From NCBI GenBank assembly GCA_963678705.1, contig OY783207.1, positions 21,922,001 to 21,986,000 of the forward strand: a stretch of DNA of 64,000 nucleotides, written 5' to 3'. The notes beneath the pieces were generated by a model that worked only from the letters and a program-made list of their open reading frames with translations, did no database searches and had not been told where the DNA came from. Shown piece after piece: positions 1 to 12,760 of the stretch. Source of the DNA: Panorpa germanica (lineage: Eukaryota > Arthropoda > Insecta > Mecoptera > Panorpidae). The position numbers and the translations under genes were made by a program. Within the stretch, counting starts at the first letter, position 1. Every line of letters begins with the position of its first letter.

Positions 1-1159
1 CTCATCTTTACGCTTATTTACAGTCACAGTCTCAGTAACGATTCACAAACGACTGAAGTATAAAAAGTCAAATACCATCCCTAATTATGTAAACAAAAAT
101 AATCTTACAATAACTGACGCGTCACAAGTGCGGCCAGACGGCTCATGTCATGTTATTTCAGTAAGCCCCGGTAATCTTTATTCTCGTGCAATGCACGGAT
201 CAACACCATATTCTTCATATAGTTTGCACTGAGTATCTTCTCTCTCACGAGCTATGCAATGTATTTCATATTCCATAGTAGTTATATTGAGCAGCTACGT
301 GCGTTGTGGAGAGCGCACGGGGAGTATTTCTTCGAGTGAAAATAAGTTATAATTAATTCGGCATAGAGACTAAGTTGATTCCTTGCAACTTCCTAAGTAT
401 AAAGTCAGTATGTAGTTGGGGTATTACATGATATTTTGTGATTCTTTTTTCTTTTTTAAGTTATAAATATTTGGTAGTGCAGCGCACGAGTGCACTTATG
501 GTACAGCCGCCCCTGCTCACGAGACCTAATTTAAAATCTTAAAACCCTGATCGAGGTACACGTCATTCATTGACCTCTCATTTGCATTCGATGACGTCGT
601 CGTCCGTGTTCTTTACCGTCCTGACGCACTGACGTCGTGTCACTCAGAGATACATCGACGCCGCGACGCGTCTAATGCAGGTGTCGTAAATATCGTCCGG
701 ACGCGGACGCAGAACAAAACGAAACAAAACGTGAGCTAAACTAAATGCTGTAAATCGTCAACATTTTGCGAGTGATCTATTACTCCCTCTAGCCCCACTC
801 CCCTTGCCCCTGTGCACCAGACGGCCTGAGTAACGAATTGCCACTAGAGGTATTTTATAATGATCCAAAAAATAAATTATAAACAAAATTATTGCTAAAC
901 GTGGTTGGTATTTAGACTGGTCTAGTTGCATCAGGGAGTCGAAACCTGCAGGTTGTTTAATGCAGTAACTGAAAGCGAGGTTACACTGTGCTTGTAGCTG
1001 TCGCGGCAGTGTCCACTGTCACGCTTTATTATACGAGTAGGCTAGTTGGGTAGATTACAGTTTATAACATCTATAAGGTGCCTTTGTAAAAATTCATTTA
1101 ATCAAAATAATGTTTATTTGATGTTATAGAAATGTTTTTGATAATGCAATAATAGTATG
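1..1159. other. no gene recognised; CpG-rich patch
   Basis: No coding exon or known repeat is recognised. From about 550 to 720 the sequence is rich in CG dinucleotides and GACGTC-like words (for example GATGACGTCGTCGTCCG), unlike the AT-rich surroundings. It could be part of an unrecognised promoter or repeat. Confidence 0.4.
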
Positions 1160-2929
1160 CAGTGGCGGATTAAAAGCAGACGCATAAGGCGGGGCACGGC
1201 TTATGAGAAGTGTAACCCTACCCGTTCTATCTGGTGGTAGTTTACTTATTTTAAGAGAGCGATTATACAATCCTCTTTAGCGAAGGGTTCTTTAAGTGAA
1301 CTGTATCGCCTTGAGTCGGATGACCAAGCTTATTGTGAATGTTTTATATATCTATCAGGACTTAGTACTTCATCTAATAATATTATAGAAATAATTAGGT
1401 TTACTTACTTTTTGTGCTCTGCAGGCTGCTATGCCAATTCTAAGTACTTTACAATTAAAACAATGTATTCATTAACACTTTTTTTCTTTATTGAAAATTC
1501 AATTATTTAATACATTTCTTTACTGTACCCCTCACTTAGGCGTCTAAAAACTATAAAAAATCTACGTTTTAGTTTACATATGAACCTTTACACTGGTTCC
1601 TAAATAGTTAGTAATAATATATCAATAATTAATGAATCTATGAGACTGTTAAAGAGGCAAGATGAAGAACGCAGCTAAAAAGGCAGCCGACTAAACCAAG
1701 ACAAAAATCAATATATTCTAATTCTTTTAATTTATAAAATATCATATATTCGTACTGCTTTGTTTTCTTTATTGTTATACGACGATTTCAACTGTTAGGC
1801 CTGTCACACACATTCCAGTTTATTTATGCAAATTTTGACAGGACGTATACGCGCTACTACGCTTTACCTATCTGAATTCTGTAAATGCAAGGAACTCGCA
1901 CACTGTAAGCAACAAAGCCGTCCGAATACGGGCGTTACCTACCTCTCACATTGAATCCGAATATCAGCGAATTTTAACCGAGCGTGTACATGCTAATACG
2001 TTAAACCTATCCCTACCTTGTAAATGCCATCAGCCGGCTCAGACTGGAAGAGAACAGTGATGTATCGCTAAAAATTAAAGTAAAAGTTTGCTCTCATGAT
2101 AAATTATGTTAGTGCAAAACAACTCCAATACACCCTACAGTACACAAGTTTGATTTGGCGTACTGTCGTATCGGTACGTGGTATGTATGTATTGTGACAA
2201 ACACATGCAAAGAACACAGAAATCGAATTGCTTTGAGTGTTCTAGCTGCTCAACTAGTCATATTCGCCAATCGTTATTCTTTTTTAACTTTCTTTTTTAA
2301 GGTATGTCTCTATATGAAATTCTCGTCGTGTTGAAATTTGGACTGTGTCGTCTGCCACAACATCTTGTAATTGTTTTTTGATGTTGTGCTTTTCTCGGAT
2401 GGTTTCGTATCTCGTACATCTTTGTTGTAAATTTTTTCGGAGTAAAAGTTTTAATCAGCGAGTGTATTATATATTCAAAACTATAATGCATTTTTAATAG
2501 CTATAACCATCCCTCTTTTAAAAACTGTATAAATTTTAGAACAGGATCTGAAACATTTTAGAAGTAAGTTTAAAAAAAAATTCAGCTACATTAATTTTCA
2601 TAACATATACTGTACATTTTCAAAGAATTCTGTAACAAATTCATACCAAAATGTATCTTAAAACAAATTAATAACCAGTTTTTAATTTTAATATTTGTCT
2701 ATTACATTTGTATTAAACTTAAGAACATTTGCAGGTATTGTACGATATACAATTGCAGGTGCAGTTATTTTCAATATTTCGCTGTGTATAATCTATTTAT
2801 ATGGGCAATTGTAAGGGCAAACTATGTGGACTTTGTGAATTCTATACGTTTAAACTCAAGCAACATAACATCAATTAAAACAAAAAAATCTTCTGTGTTT
2901 GGGGCATCACCGACCTAAATTCGCCTCTG
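1160..2929. mobile_element. hAT-like non-autonomous element
   Basis: The left end starts CAGTGGCGGATTAAAA and the right end, read on the minus strand, starts CAGAGGCGAATTTAGG, an imperfect terminal inverted repeat typical of hAT elements. The flanking octamers are ATAGTATG (1152-1159) and ATAGCATG (2930-2937), an 8-bp target duplication with one mismatch, as hAT transposition makes. The 1.77-kb interior is AT-rich, and I see no transposase. A short open frame at 2297-2491 (minus) has no recognisable domain. The two ends could belong to different copies, but the matching octamers argue for one insertion. Confidence 0.6.
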
Positions 2930-2937
2930 ATAGCATG

Positions 2938-5900
2938 CAGCTATGATAATTATTAATGGAAATTTATTACTTGTTGTTAAGAGTTGTTGCTTGAAGAAAA
3001 AAGTTATTGGTGACTAACTACAATTGAATTTGAAGTGAGTGGTTTGAAAAGAACGTTATTTGGAATAAGCAGTAGAGAAGTAACAAGAGCATCGCAGAAG
3101 TCACAAAGTGCAGTAATCTTACAATGCAACAATACAACCAATATAATCGAAAATAAAAAATCTATGACAACTTCTTATTTCATATTTTATAAAAAAGAAC
3201 AATATTTTTCAACACGATTGTATTTTTCCAATATTTTCTTTTACAAAATCTAAAATACGATTTTTGGGTATAGTTTAAATCTAAAATTCGAATTTCGGAG
3301 TTTGACCGGAAACCGGTGTAACCGGAAGTTAAAACGCGCAGAGCCAGCAAAAGGGGCTACAAATAGGAATACGACGGCGACGGCAACGGCAACGGCGAGT
3401 ATTAGAACTACAGCGAATGGTATGGAACGGTTTGGTTTAGCAGCAGGGCTTTCGATTGGTGCGGAAAGTGGGGAAAATGAGTAAAGTCGCAGAGGAAAAC
3501 GAAACGGCTGGAGGAGCAGGGGGAACTGGACACAATTTCCGTTCTCAAAACAGAAACGAATAGATGGCGCTACGGTTAGTACGAGTACAATCGAATGGGA
3601 AAGTATAAGCAGCAGGCGAGGAAGGCACAGATAAAGAAATTAATGTCTTAGTTTTAGAGTTTTTTTTTATAAAGAATTGTTAAATTATATGTGATAATTG
3701 TATTTAGACTTTGACTTTCTGCATCTTCTTGCGAAGAATGATAGGTTTGTGTTTTAGAGGTACATTGTCATAACTAATATTTTGAAAATTATGTGGAAAA
3801 GCCTAAATCCTCTGGAATCAACATTCCATGTTCTTTATTTATTGTTCTTAAAGTTTATTTAAAAGATATGTTAAATTTCTTAACAATAGAGTCGGAGAGA
3901 CTTGAAAAGAACATATTGTAAATGAAATTAATGGATTTGGGATAAAGCACGAAAATAGAATGATGAAAGATCGCAGTTAATGGAATAGAAAGTCTTAATC
4001 TAACTTGGTTCAAATAGTATAGAGTGCAGTGCAATTATGTTGGAAAAATAGAGGTTATGGGATCCAAGATTTAGACAGAAACTGTTCTTCGGTGCTGTAG
4101 TGTCTTTTTTATTCAAAAATCGATCAAACGATCAACAAGGTGCCTATACATCCACTAAGACAGGGGCCTCTTAGTAACAACTTAATTGTTGCTGAATTTG
4201 ACGTAACATCCAAAAAGAAAAACGTCATTTATTTCTTAAAAAGAATATTGTGATATGAACAAGTCAACGCTCCATACAAAGCGGAAAATATCGGAAACGA
4301 TAACAAATTTATGAGAATTCACTTGCTACCAGTTTGCTGAAATTCAAAAAATGTACCAGAATAAAGAGATGAGTGCTCACAGACTTATTCCCAATACAAA
4401 TATCGACCAATTAATATATAAAACAAGTACATACAATTTTAATTTAAAGTAGGAGGAAGTGGATCACTTGATCCTCTACTCACAAGCCAGTAGCTCAGTG
4501 TCACAAAATTTACTTAATATCATTACGTTGATAGTGCGTAAATTCTAATAGTTAAATAAAAAAAAATCTTTTATTAATAATAGTCATTGCGAAAATGTGT
4601 TTATTAATCCAAATCATTCCATTTAATTTTTCCCTTTTAATTTTTTTTAACATTCCCAAATTAATCCAATCATATTCGATTACAATTTCTGTCGCGCAAT
4701 TGAGATTTTGAAAGTTCAGTATCTTAACTTTAGCCCAAGTTTCTCTAAAGAGCACAATACACATTTGAATATATTGGGCGTGCTCGACTCGAAGTTCGGC
4801 TTGACGAACCGCCATTAAGAGCCGACTTCATGATAAATCAGTAAGTCTTTATATGAAACAGAGGTCACTTTGCGAAGCAGAAGTATTTGCTACTACCACC
4901 AACGCGTTTACCTTCATTTTGGAATGAACTGAACATAGCTTAATCTGGACAAGCATGCAAGGAGAGAGGAGTTATGATGTTAATAAAAATACACTAAAGC
5001 TGAAAGAGAATTCTTATTTTCTTTAATTTATTAATAACAATTAGGTTTACATTAAAACAAAATATTATTATATTATTTGTTTACCCAAATATGAAAATTA
5101 CTTTTATTATTCAGATGTGAACTTCGCGGCATTTGCTTGTTAACTGAAGTTGGCCGCATGTGGTTCTGTTGCGTATTGGTAATCCCGAGCATGTTCGTTT
5201 TGGTTATTGTATGGCAAATTAATGCCTACATCATTTGTGGTATTTGAAATATTAATTGGGCGACCGTCTTTGAGAAAATTGGTTGGTACTTATGATACAG
5301 ATGTAAAATTAAAATATTTAAATAAAAGAACTAAAATCCGTTATTTGTACTTCAACTTTCATCCATAAATCTTGTCATTTTTGTAAACGAGATTGTTGTG
5401 TACTCGTAATGTGAAAACCATTTTCCATTTTCCATTTTCAGTCTCTGGGCTACGAGAACGTTCTGACTTCCCGCGTTCTCAGTGCTGCCAACCGAACCGA
5501 ACGACACCGAACCGAACATACTCCTACTGATGTTCCGTATATGATAATACTTTTACAATTATTTCATTTGGCAATGAAGGGATGTAGAACCAGGTATATA
5601 TATCACTCATTCCATTACATTTGAGGGAAGTAGAAGAGGAAAGGAAGGGGGTGGTGTGGGTGTGGGTGTGGTGGGGTTGTATATCTCCCCATGACGTTCT
5701 AACACTACCACCCCTTGTTCCCCTCTCCGTCCTCTTCACGTGGAACATTTTCATCCCTTCAGAACGAGCTTTTGTATTTTATTCCAGAAAATGAGAGTGT
5801 CAGTTTCTGTGAGCGATGGTCCTTGCACGCTACCTTTATCCAGGGGTGTGAAACAGTTCCGTATAACCAAGGTAGTGTGAATATAATTTTTGAATTTTTA

Positions 5901-6487
5901 TTTTTTTAACCAGTCAAAATATGGAAAATAATTTGAAATTAGAAATTAATTTAAAATAATTCTTTTTCCTTACTTAAAAAAATTAGAAATCAGTATTAAC
6001 GCTATTAATCTAAGACAATTTGACATTTAGAATCCATTTTACAGTGTTTTATTAAATTATTTTAACTGTTTGACAACTTTTCACAGTAATACATAGAAAT
6101 ACCGAGAGAGGGTCAAGAGAAGAAGAAGCAGAAAATACTTTTGAAAGAGAAAGGTCTAGAATTTAAACTTAATTTTAAGTTGTAATTCTAGGAAATGTTT
6201 TAAGTAATAATTAATGTAGATTGTAAAGCCGAAAGGCAAACAATTAATAATATAATATTTAATTTAAACATAGAAATAACGAAAATTTGAAAATTTAGTG
6301 AAATATAATCGTTTATAAAAGTTTATCTGTTACATAACATTTTTAGGTTAATATAATATCAATTTGTCAGTGTCATTTAAACATAACTAGGAATATATTA
6401 ATACAGGCTTATTGGTGATTTATAAAAACACAAATGAAGAGCCTTATTTTTCTAGATAGTATCCTTCAATAGAAGAATTAGTTGTTA
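2938..6487. other. no gene recognised
   Basis: No exon, RNA gene or complete transposon is recognised. A short open frame at 3302-3484 comes from GGCGACGGCAACGGC-type simple sequence and is not convincing. A G-rich/GT-rich stretch lies at 5640-5680. A member of repeat family K is at 4454-4527. Confidence 0.4.
4454..4527. repeat. interspersed repeat K, copy 1
   Basis: The segment shares the words CTCA...AA.CCA.TA.CTCA.T.TCACAAAATTTACTTA.TATCAT with 33093-33166 in the same orientation. No family name is recognised. Confidence 0.45.
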
Positions 6488-6727
6488 TTAATAGTTGTCT
6501 TGAAGTCTTTCCACTCCTAACGCCTTCTTCAGTGGATCAGACATATGGGGATAAGTCTGAACTGTAAGGTGGCTGTTCAAGAGGTTGCTAGTGTAATTTA
6601 GTGAGTTAGTATGCGGCTGCGCGCTGTCATGCAGAAGGAAAACATCCCGAATCGGTGGCTGGCGTCGTCTGTTCCAATAAACAGTCTTGGCCTCATTCAA
6701 CAGCCTCTGATAAAGATTTGGGTGCAA
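6488..6727 (-). pseudogene. mariner transposase relic, C-terminal part
   Basis: The minus-strand frame contains LLHDSAQPHTN, a decayed form of the mariner catalytic motif HDNARPHT with the second acidic residue. It is preceded by LYQRLLNEAKTVYWNRRRQP, which matches the segment ahead of that motif. After it come TYPHMSDP and LKKALGVERLQDNY, the remains of the HPPYSPDLAPSD and LKR..L blocks. The third catalytic Asp and much of the N-terminal half are missing. Mariner is a cut-and-paste DNA transposon; this copy cannot encode an active enzyme. No inverted repeats were found around it. Confidence 0.75.
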
Positions 6728-8390
6728 TGCAAAACTATTTTATTAGTTTTTATTAAATTATTAAATACTCGAAAATAGCAATATATTAAGTACACGTTAC
6801 GCGATAGCTACGTTTGCAATCTCTGCCGTGATATCTCCATTTCCGTGTTCTACGTGCATGTTGCCTTATAGTTTGAATTTCGAATGTTTTATTCCATTTT
6901 TTAAATAAATTATAACCAAAATGTAGAATGTTATATTTCCAAAAATAGAAAGAAAAATAAAAACTCGAAATATATTTCAATATCTTTCAAAATAACAAAA
7001 ACAAAAACATACTCCTACTCCCACTAACACAGAACAGAGGAGGGGAGGGATATGAAAAAATAAATAAATGTGAAAATAAATAATGTTCGTTTTGCTTAGA
7101 GCAGAAATCTGCTCCGGTTCCAGTTAAGGGCGTCACTTACCTGTCATTTCAATTTACTGACCAACTGGTTATGAAATGATTCCCCAAATATTTATTTCAG
7201 ATTCTTGACAATAGAAAACGAAATCAGTTTACTATATACGAGCAACGTTGAATAAGTTTCCAATAGTGACTAAATTATTGTGAATACGAAAAATGCACAA
7301 ATTGTATAATATTTGATCTACTTTCCATATCATAATAATAATAATACGTCATAATATTTGAATCATTAAATAATAGCAAAAACAGTTGGTCGAAAAAATA
7401 ATTTAGACGCCTTTTTCTTAGGCTAAGGTCATTCTGAGAAACAAAAGCTCAAATAAATCCGCAATTCTGCAATACAACATCATGGACTCTCATGCACTCT
7501 GCTGATTTCAAATTTGCACGAAAAAATCTGTGTGAAAAAAATAAAATAAAATTTCCACGTTTTCTTTTCGCCGAGGAGTATTAGACTATAGTATTAGAGT
7601 ATAGTTACAGTTTATTAATTATTACAGTTTAACTTTTAGTTTGGAAAGCACTGCATCGTCAGGTTCGGGTTCGTTTAACACCACCTCAATCTTGCATCTC
7701 CATAACGACGCCTATAATTGTTAGCTTTGAAATAACGCAGCTATGAAAACTCAGTACAAATTATATCAAGTTTGTTCTCAAGAGATGCTATCCTTTGTCC
7801 AAGTGCTACTATTCAATATTTTGAAAAAAACTCCGTTTCAGCTGAACCATTTTTTTCATCTTTACGTCTTTTATTATTCAATGTTTAGTCTCAGTAAATA
7901 TTCCGGCTAAATACAAATATGAAGCTTCTTAAGACGACCTTGTTTAGTAACGGATATACGATTTTTTCAAACCGGGGCAAGAACTTGGCATTGGCGCCCG
8001 CCTTCTCCCTACATACTGCGAATTTGTTTTTTATTTTTCTCTTTCATTGGCGAAAAAAAATTAAAGTAAAAAAAGTAGCAGAACAGGTTAGGCGTCTCTG
8101 GACAATCTACGTTTGGAGTAAAAAAATAGATAATATTTTCAAAACGAATTTTATTTAACAAACTAAATACATATATTTTTTAACAAACTAAAAGAGTACG
8201 CAGTGCCTTTTGGAATTCTGCCTGGAGGAAATACCCCAATTTGCACCCTTCTACTTAGATTCAGGCCTGTCTTTATAACAGTGTTGTTATTTTAATTTAG
8301 ACACTTTTAGATTAAATATTGTTAGGTTTAGCTTAAGTAAAATATTACACGAATGTAAGGTTGTAATGTACGAATGTAATTGTCTGTATA
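6728..8390. other. no gene recognised
   Basis: AT-rich sequence with (ATA)n-like runs near 7332. Open frames here (for example 7919-8158) have no domain or family resemblance I can see. Confidence 0.4.
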
Positions 8391-8454
8391 CAAAGTGTCC
8401 CAATATTCAACGATAAGCGGGCACCAAAGGGTGGTCCTGCTCATGATTACACGA
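8391..8454. mobile_element. solo terminal arm of a foldback MITE
   Basis: The stretch from CAAAGTGTCCCAATATTC through ACGATAAGCGGGCACCA and GGTGGTCCTGCTCATGA matches the left arm of the MITE at 16151-16524. It is preceded by TA. The second arm is not present nearby, so this is a truncated copy. Confidence 0.75.
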
Positions 8455-10244
8455 GAATTTAATAATTCTTGTAATATTTAATTTCTTGTTAATATTTCTC
8501 GTATATATATATATATATATACTTATATTATATATAACCTGCAGACAGACAAAAACAATTAATATTTGACCTCAGTGATTTATTTTTCTAACAACATCAA
8601 AGAATCATGAAGCTGTCAGAGAAGAAATAGGGTTGCTGAGGAAGCAACAAAAATAAATGGCAGAGTGAGAGAAGGGTGTAAGAGGGGCAGTTATGATCAA
8701 GGTAATCAAATAATTGTCAAAACTTCTGTAATTAGCAGGAAAATGAAGTTAGAACGGTTGGAGAAAATAGCGGCAAAGAAATAAAAAAAGGAGGCGCAAA
8801 ATACGCACAACAGAACGAGAATGAACACGATTGGAAGATGTGAATTATTGACGACACGTTTACGATTAATTGGGATATGTGCTTAGTTCTAAAACCTATA
8901 AAAACGTACTTTGAATTGACAAACCATGAGTTTGAATCATGGACTGTATGGACCTCACTGTACCGACTGTGAACCTCACTGTATAACTAATAAACAAAAC
9001 ATTTTTCATTTGTTATCAGCATTTTAATCGCTTGCAATTTAAATAAAAAAAAGGGGAAAAAATTAAATGGAAATGAGAAAAAAAACTAATCATTTTATTT
9101 CTGCAAGACAAAAATGATTGTAGATAAAAATATGCGCGTTGTTCTTTTAAATTAAACTAAGTACACCCCGGTGAGGAAGTTGGTGGAAGTGTGAGGGGTG
9201 GGTGCTAATGGGGTGGGGTGAGGCGCCGGTAAAGGCGGAAACTTAAATGGGATACAGATGTGAATGTAATACAGAAAATGCAGAATTAAATGTTTTTACT
9301 AGGTGTAGAAAATAGAAATTCTTTAAGACAATTGTTTTAAATATATAGAAGCAAAAGAGAGTCTGCCTCAAGAACAATTTTTGGCTCATTAAAATGTGCA
9401 AGAAGTAACAAGCCGAGGGTTTGCTTTTATTTTGAATCATACATTCATTTTGTTGAATATAATTTTCGGAAGTGTTGTGCTCAGTGGCTGTATATTAACT
9501 GCACAAATAGATGCAACTGAAGTTTCTGAATGCTTTGGGACTGGTGTGATTTCATCACGGATGATACGGCACTGGTTCTGTATCATAAGGTACATATACG
9601 CACATAAGATTTGTCACTTTTAATGGTAAATGACTTTAGTTATGAAAAGCAAGCTGCTACAGTGTGCATCTACAAGTCATTTTCTTTTCATAAATTAATT
9701 TGTTGATATAATTTAAATTTTTAGTTATAGTTTATAACATCATTGCTTTTATATTTTCTTCATAAAATCACGACTCGGTATATCTAAAGGGTAGTCTACA
9801 ATTTTTTGTTTGTAACTCCGCGTTATACCAACGTCACAGTTTAATTTAGAAAATATTAAATATACTTATTAAAAATACAATAATATTAAGTAGAATCTTT
9901 CAAGAAGAATAGTCATTTCAATTGTTGCACCATTTTTGAACTGTCAATATAAAACCGTCATTGCAGTGACATTTGACAACTTAAAACTAGAAGGTTTTCA
10001 GATATGAATTGATACACATTCGCATAATGCATTGAAATGATGAAAAATCACTACAAAAATGAAAAAAATACTATGGAGACGATTGGAAAGTTCTACTTTT
10101 GGTCATCATCAAGCACTTTCAAGTTCACAGCTATAGTGAATTTAATAGTAAATTCGAGCACCTAGGATAAGTTAGTTATGTGAAGACTCCAACTCGTGAC
10201 CATCCGACCAGTCAACTAAAAATATTGCCGTTATAGCTGAGATT
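8455..10244. other. no gene recognised
   Basis: A short (AT)n run is at 8504-8521 and a G-rich patch at 9160-9230. The open frame at 9396-9623 lacks recognisable features. Confidence 0.4.
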
Positions 10245-11030
10245 GTGGCGGAAAATCAAGGTTTGTCCACTTCGAGACGATCCCAGAAATTGGAAATACC
10301 ACAATACCACCAGCTTGCATCGCATAAAGATCTTGGCCTACATAGAATTGAAGCCAGTAGATCATGCACAAAGACGTACATTTGGGTACTGAAAATGATT
10401 GAACAAGGTCATGATTTTTTAAACAAATTTCTTTTATTTTTTTTATTATGATTTCTCGAGCTTCCTAGCCTTTTATCGCTCCCAATAATGTTCTCTTTTC
10501 TTACAAAATTATTCTGGGAGATGAGGCTCAATTTCATCTGTCTGGGTGCGTAAATAAGTAAAACTGTTGCATCTGGGCTTCGAAAACCCGAAGGATGTAG
10601 TCCAACCACAACGAGGGCCAATCTTTTTCGAAAATGCTGCTGGTTTGACTGAACTGGTTGACAATGACTGAATTGCGAATGGATACCGAATGAAGTTGCC
10701 AGACTTTTTTTTAACTGAAATTGATGCTGAATGTGGACAACGTCAATTTTCAGAAGGACAGCTTTATTGCATAGAAAAGTTCCAAGACGTGTGTTTTTAC
10801 GAAATGCAGACTTCAATTGGACGCCGAAATCGTACAATATAACACATTTAGACTTTTTTCTAAGTGGCTACGTTAAAGAGGAAGTCTACGTTAATGCTCC
10901 AGCAATGATTCAAGCGCTCAAAGACAATATTGGAGCTGCTTTTGGCAAAATACTATTATGAGAAGATGAAATGAAAAATTTCACAAAAAAATTACCCCAT
11001 GTAAGAAGAGCCAAGGCGAACATTTGATAT
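10245..11030 (+). pseudogene. Tc1/mariner-superfamily transposase relic
   Basis: Fragments in shifting frames follow the order of an insect DDE transposase. An N-terminal block reads VAENQGLSTSRRSQKL and HKDLGL. Next comes ILGDEAQFHLSGCVNK near 10515-10560, containing the catalytic Asp in DEA (usually SDEAHF). Then GPIFFENAAG lies near 10615, and finally DFNWTPKSYNITHLDFFLSG continuing YVKEEVYVNAPAMIQALKDN (10810-10945), the WPPRSCDLTPLDYFLWGYVK block. Internal stops (for example after VNK) and frame changes inactivate it. This family is common in insect genomes. The plus-strand order is complete enough to call one decayed copy of about 0.8 kb. Confidence 0.8.
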
Positions 11031-12459
11031 ATATTATGTTCCATTACTAACCTTGGACATTGTACTTTGGAAATATGAAAATATTACCACTCTTCACGAA
11101 AATATTGTTTTGAATATAAGTTTTTCTGTTGATTTGAAATGACACTCTGGTTGAAAGACTCTTTATAATATAAATTAAACAAACAATTTAAAATATAGAG
11201 AAAATGGTATACTTGTTCACGTACTTACATGGCTAGCATTTCTTTACCAAGTACTGTTCTACAATTAAATGATTGGACTATTTTCTGAGCAAGTTATAAC
11301 TTGGAAGCTAAAAAAAGAAATGTGAAGTAAGATAGCAAATGTAATCAAGTGAGCCGAGCTGCATCATTTTATTATTCAGCACATAACTAGACCAGCCCCG
11401 ATAAAAATTTAAATTCAAATAAGTAAACTAGTCGCAGTCACGTGTTGGTACGTTTACAGGCGTAGCGTTACGCTGCTACGATGTGACGGTGCTACGGGCT
11501 ACGAGATCTACGTTGCGCTACAGCGTTACGCATTGGTTCTGCATCACTACGTTTAAATGTTACGTTTTTCTGAGGTTCTGTTGACACAGACCGTAGCGTT
11601 GGATTCACCCCTTCCATCCTACACTTTTCATCCCTTTCCCCGCTTCACTGCATTCGCAGTCCCTTTAGGGTTTTGCGTTGCTGATAACAGTTACGTTGAA
11701 CAAAGGGGTGGCAAGGGCTGATGCGGGGTCGAGGGTGGAGGCTGTGGAAGGTTGACAACAGACAAATGGGACTCCCTTACCGATCCAAGTGAACACAGGG
11801 GCCAACGTACAAGTCATTAATCAAATGACAACACACAGTGAGAGTGTGTGTGTGTGTGTCGCGTTGTTAGAGCTAACGCACAGAAGCTGTTATCTTCAAA
11901 ACTGCCATCGTACTCGTACTCCTATCAGAAGGTTCCCATTATGTGTTTTGTTAATATGTATTCGGTTCTGGTAACTAATAGATAATACCGACTATCCCTA
12001 CGTCCTGTGCCAACGCTGCCTGTGCCTACGCTTCGTCGAGATGTTCTTTTGCAGATTTAATTAAAATAAACATTAAATTATTACACATGTGGGAGCTCAC
12101 TACCTGAAGATGCGGTTACCGATACTTCCCGTTTCATCTTATGGCGTACTGATGTGAAAAAACTTGAATACATGTGAATAGTAGAACAACACTTTTATTT
12201 ATTATTTAGCACTCAAAGATATATCTTTATCGAAATCTAAATACCAAGTGAAGTGAAATATTATAAATACCAGCAAATACAACACTATCTATCTCTATCT
12301 AACTCATTATTGCATCTATCTATCTCTCTCTAACTCATTATTACATATTCATCACTTAACAATAAAATCCATGTCATACAGGTATATTTTTCATAACATT
12401 CCTGTTGACCATCTCAGGTCCAAATCAGGTTTACACAGTATTGACTTAAAATAAGACGA
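11031..12459. other. no gene recognised; CTACG-rich patch
   Basis: No exon is seen. At 11455-11535 the words CGTAG, CTACG and TTACG recur many times in both orientations. A (GT)n run is at 11844-11860 and CTAT/TCTC simple repeats lie at 12280-12335. Confidence 0.4.
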
Positions 12460-12760
12460 GCATCATGGTTATATTTAGGATCAGGCGAGGGTCATATAAT
12501 AATGTTTAGGATGAGATGAGATTCACTTTTCTGTTTTCAGAGTGGAAACGAGATTCATTGTTTTATTTAGGATTAGGCGAGGGTCAAATAATAACGTTTA
12601 GGATGAGACGAAGTTAACTTTACTGTTTTCAGAATGAAAACAAGAATCATGTGTTATTTAGGATCAGGCGAGGGTCAAATAATAAAGTTTACTTGTTAGG
12701 TTTACTTATTACTGATAAGGTTCACTTTACTGTTTTCAGAATGAAAAAAGGAGAAAGATC
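12460..12760. repeat. three-unit minisatellite of about 92 bp
   Basis: Three direct units share TTTAGGAT(C/T)AGGCGAGGGTC, then CAAATAATAA.GTTTA, and end CTTTACTGTTTTCAGAATG. The CTGTTTTCAG word falls at 12531, 12623 and 12730, giving spacings of 92 and 107 bp. The third unit carries a 15-bp insertion. Each unit ends in a splice-acceptor-like polypyrimidine-CAG, probably by chance. Confidence 0.8.

Noticed and set aside
3302-3484. 60-codon plus-strand frame with a Thr-Ala run
   Set aside because: It comes from GGCAAC/GGCGAC simple sequence; no domain and no exon context.
10409-10837. 142-codon minus-strand frame, the longest in the window
   Set aside because: It lies antisense across the transposase relic at 10245-11030, whose plus-strand fragments clearly match the DDE family.
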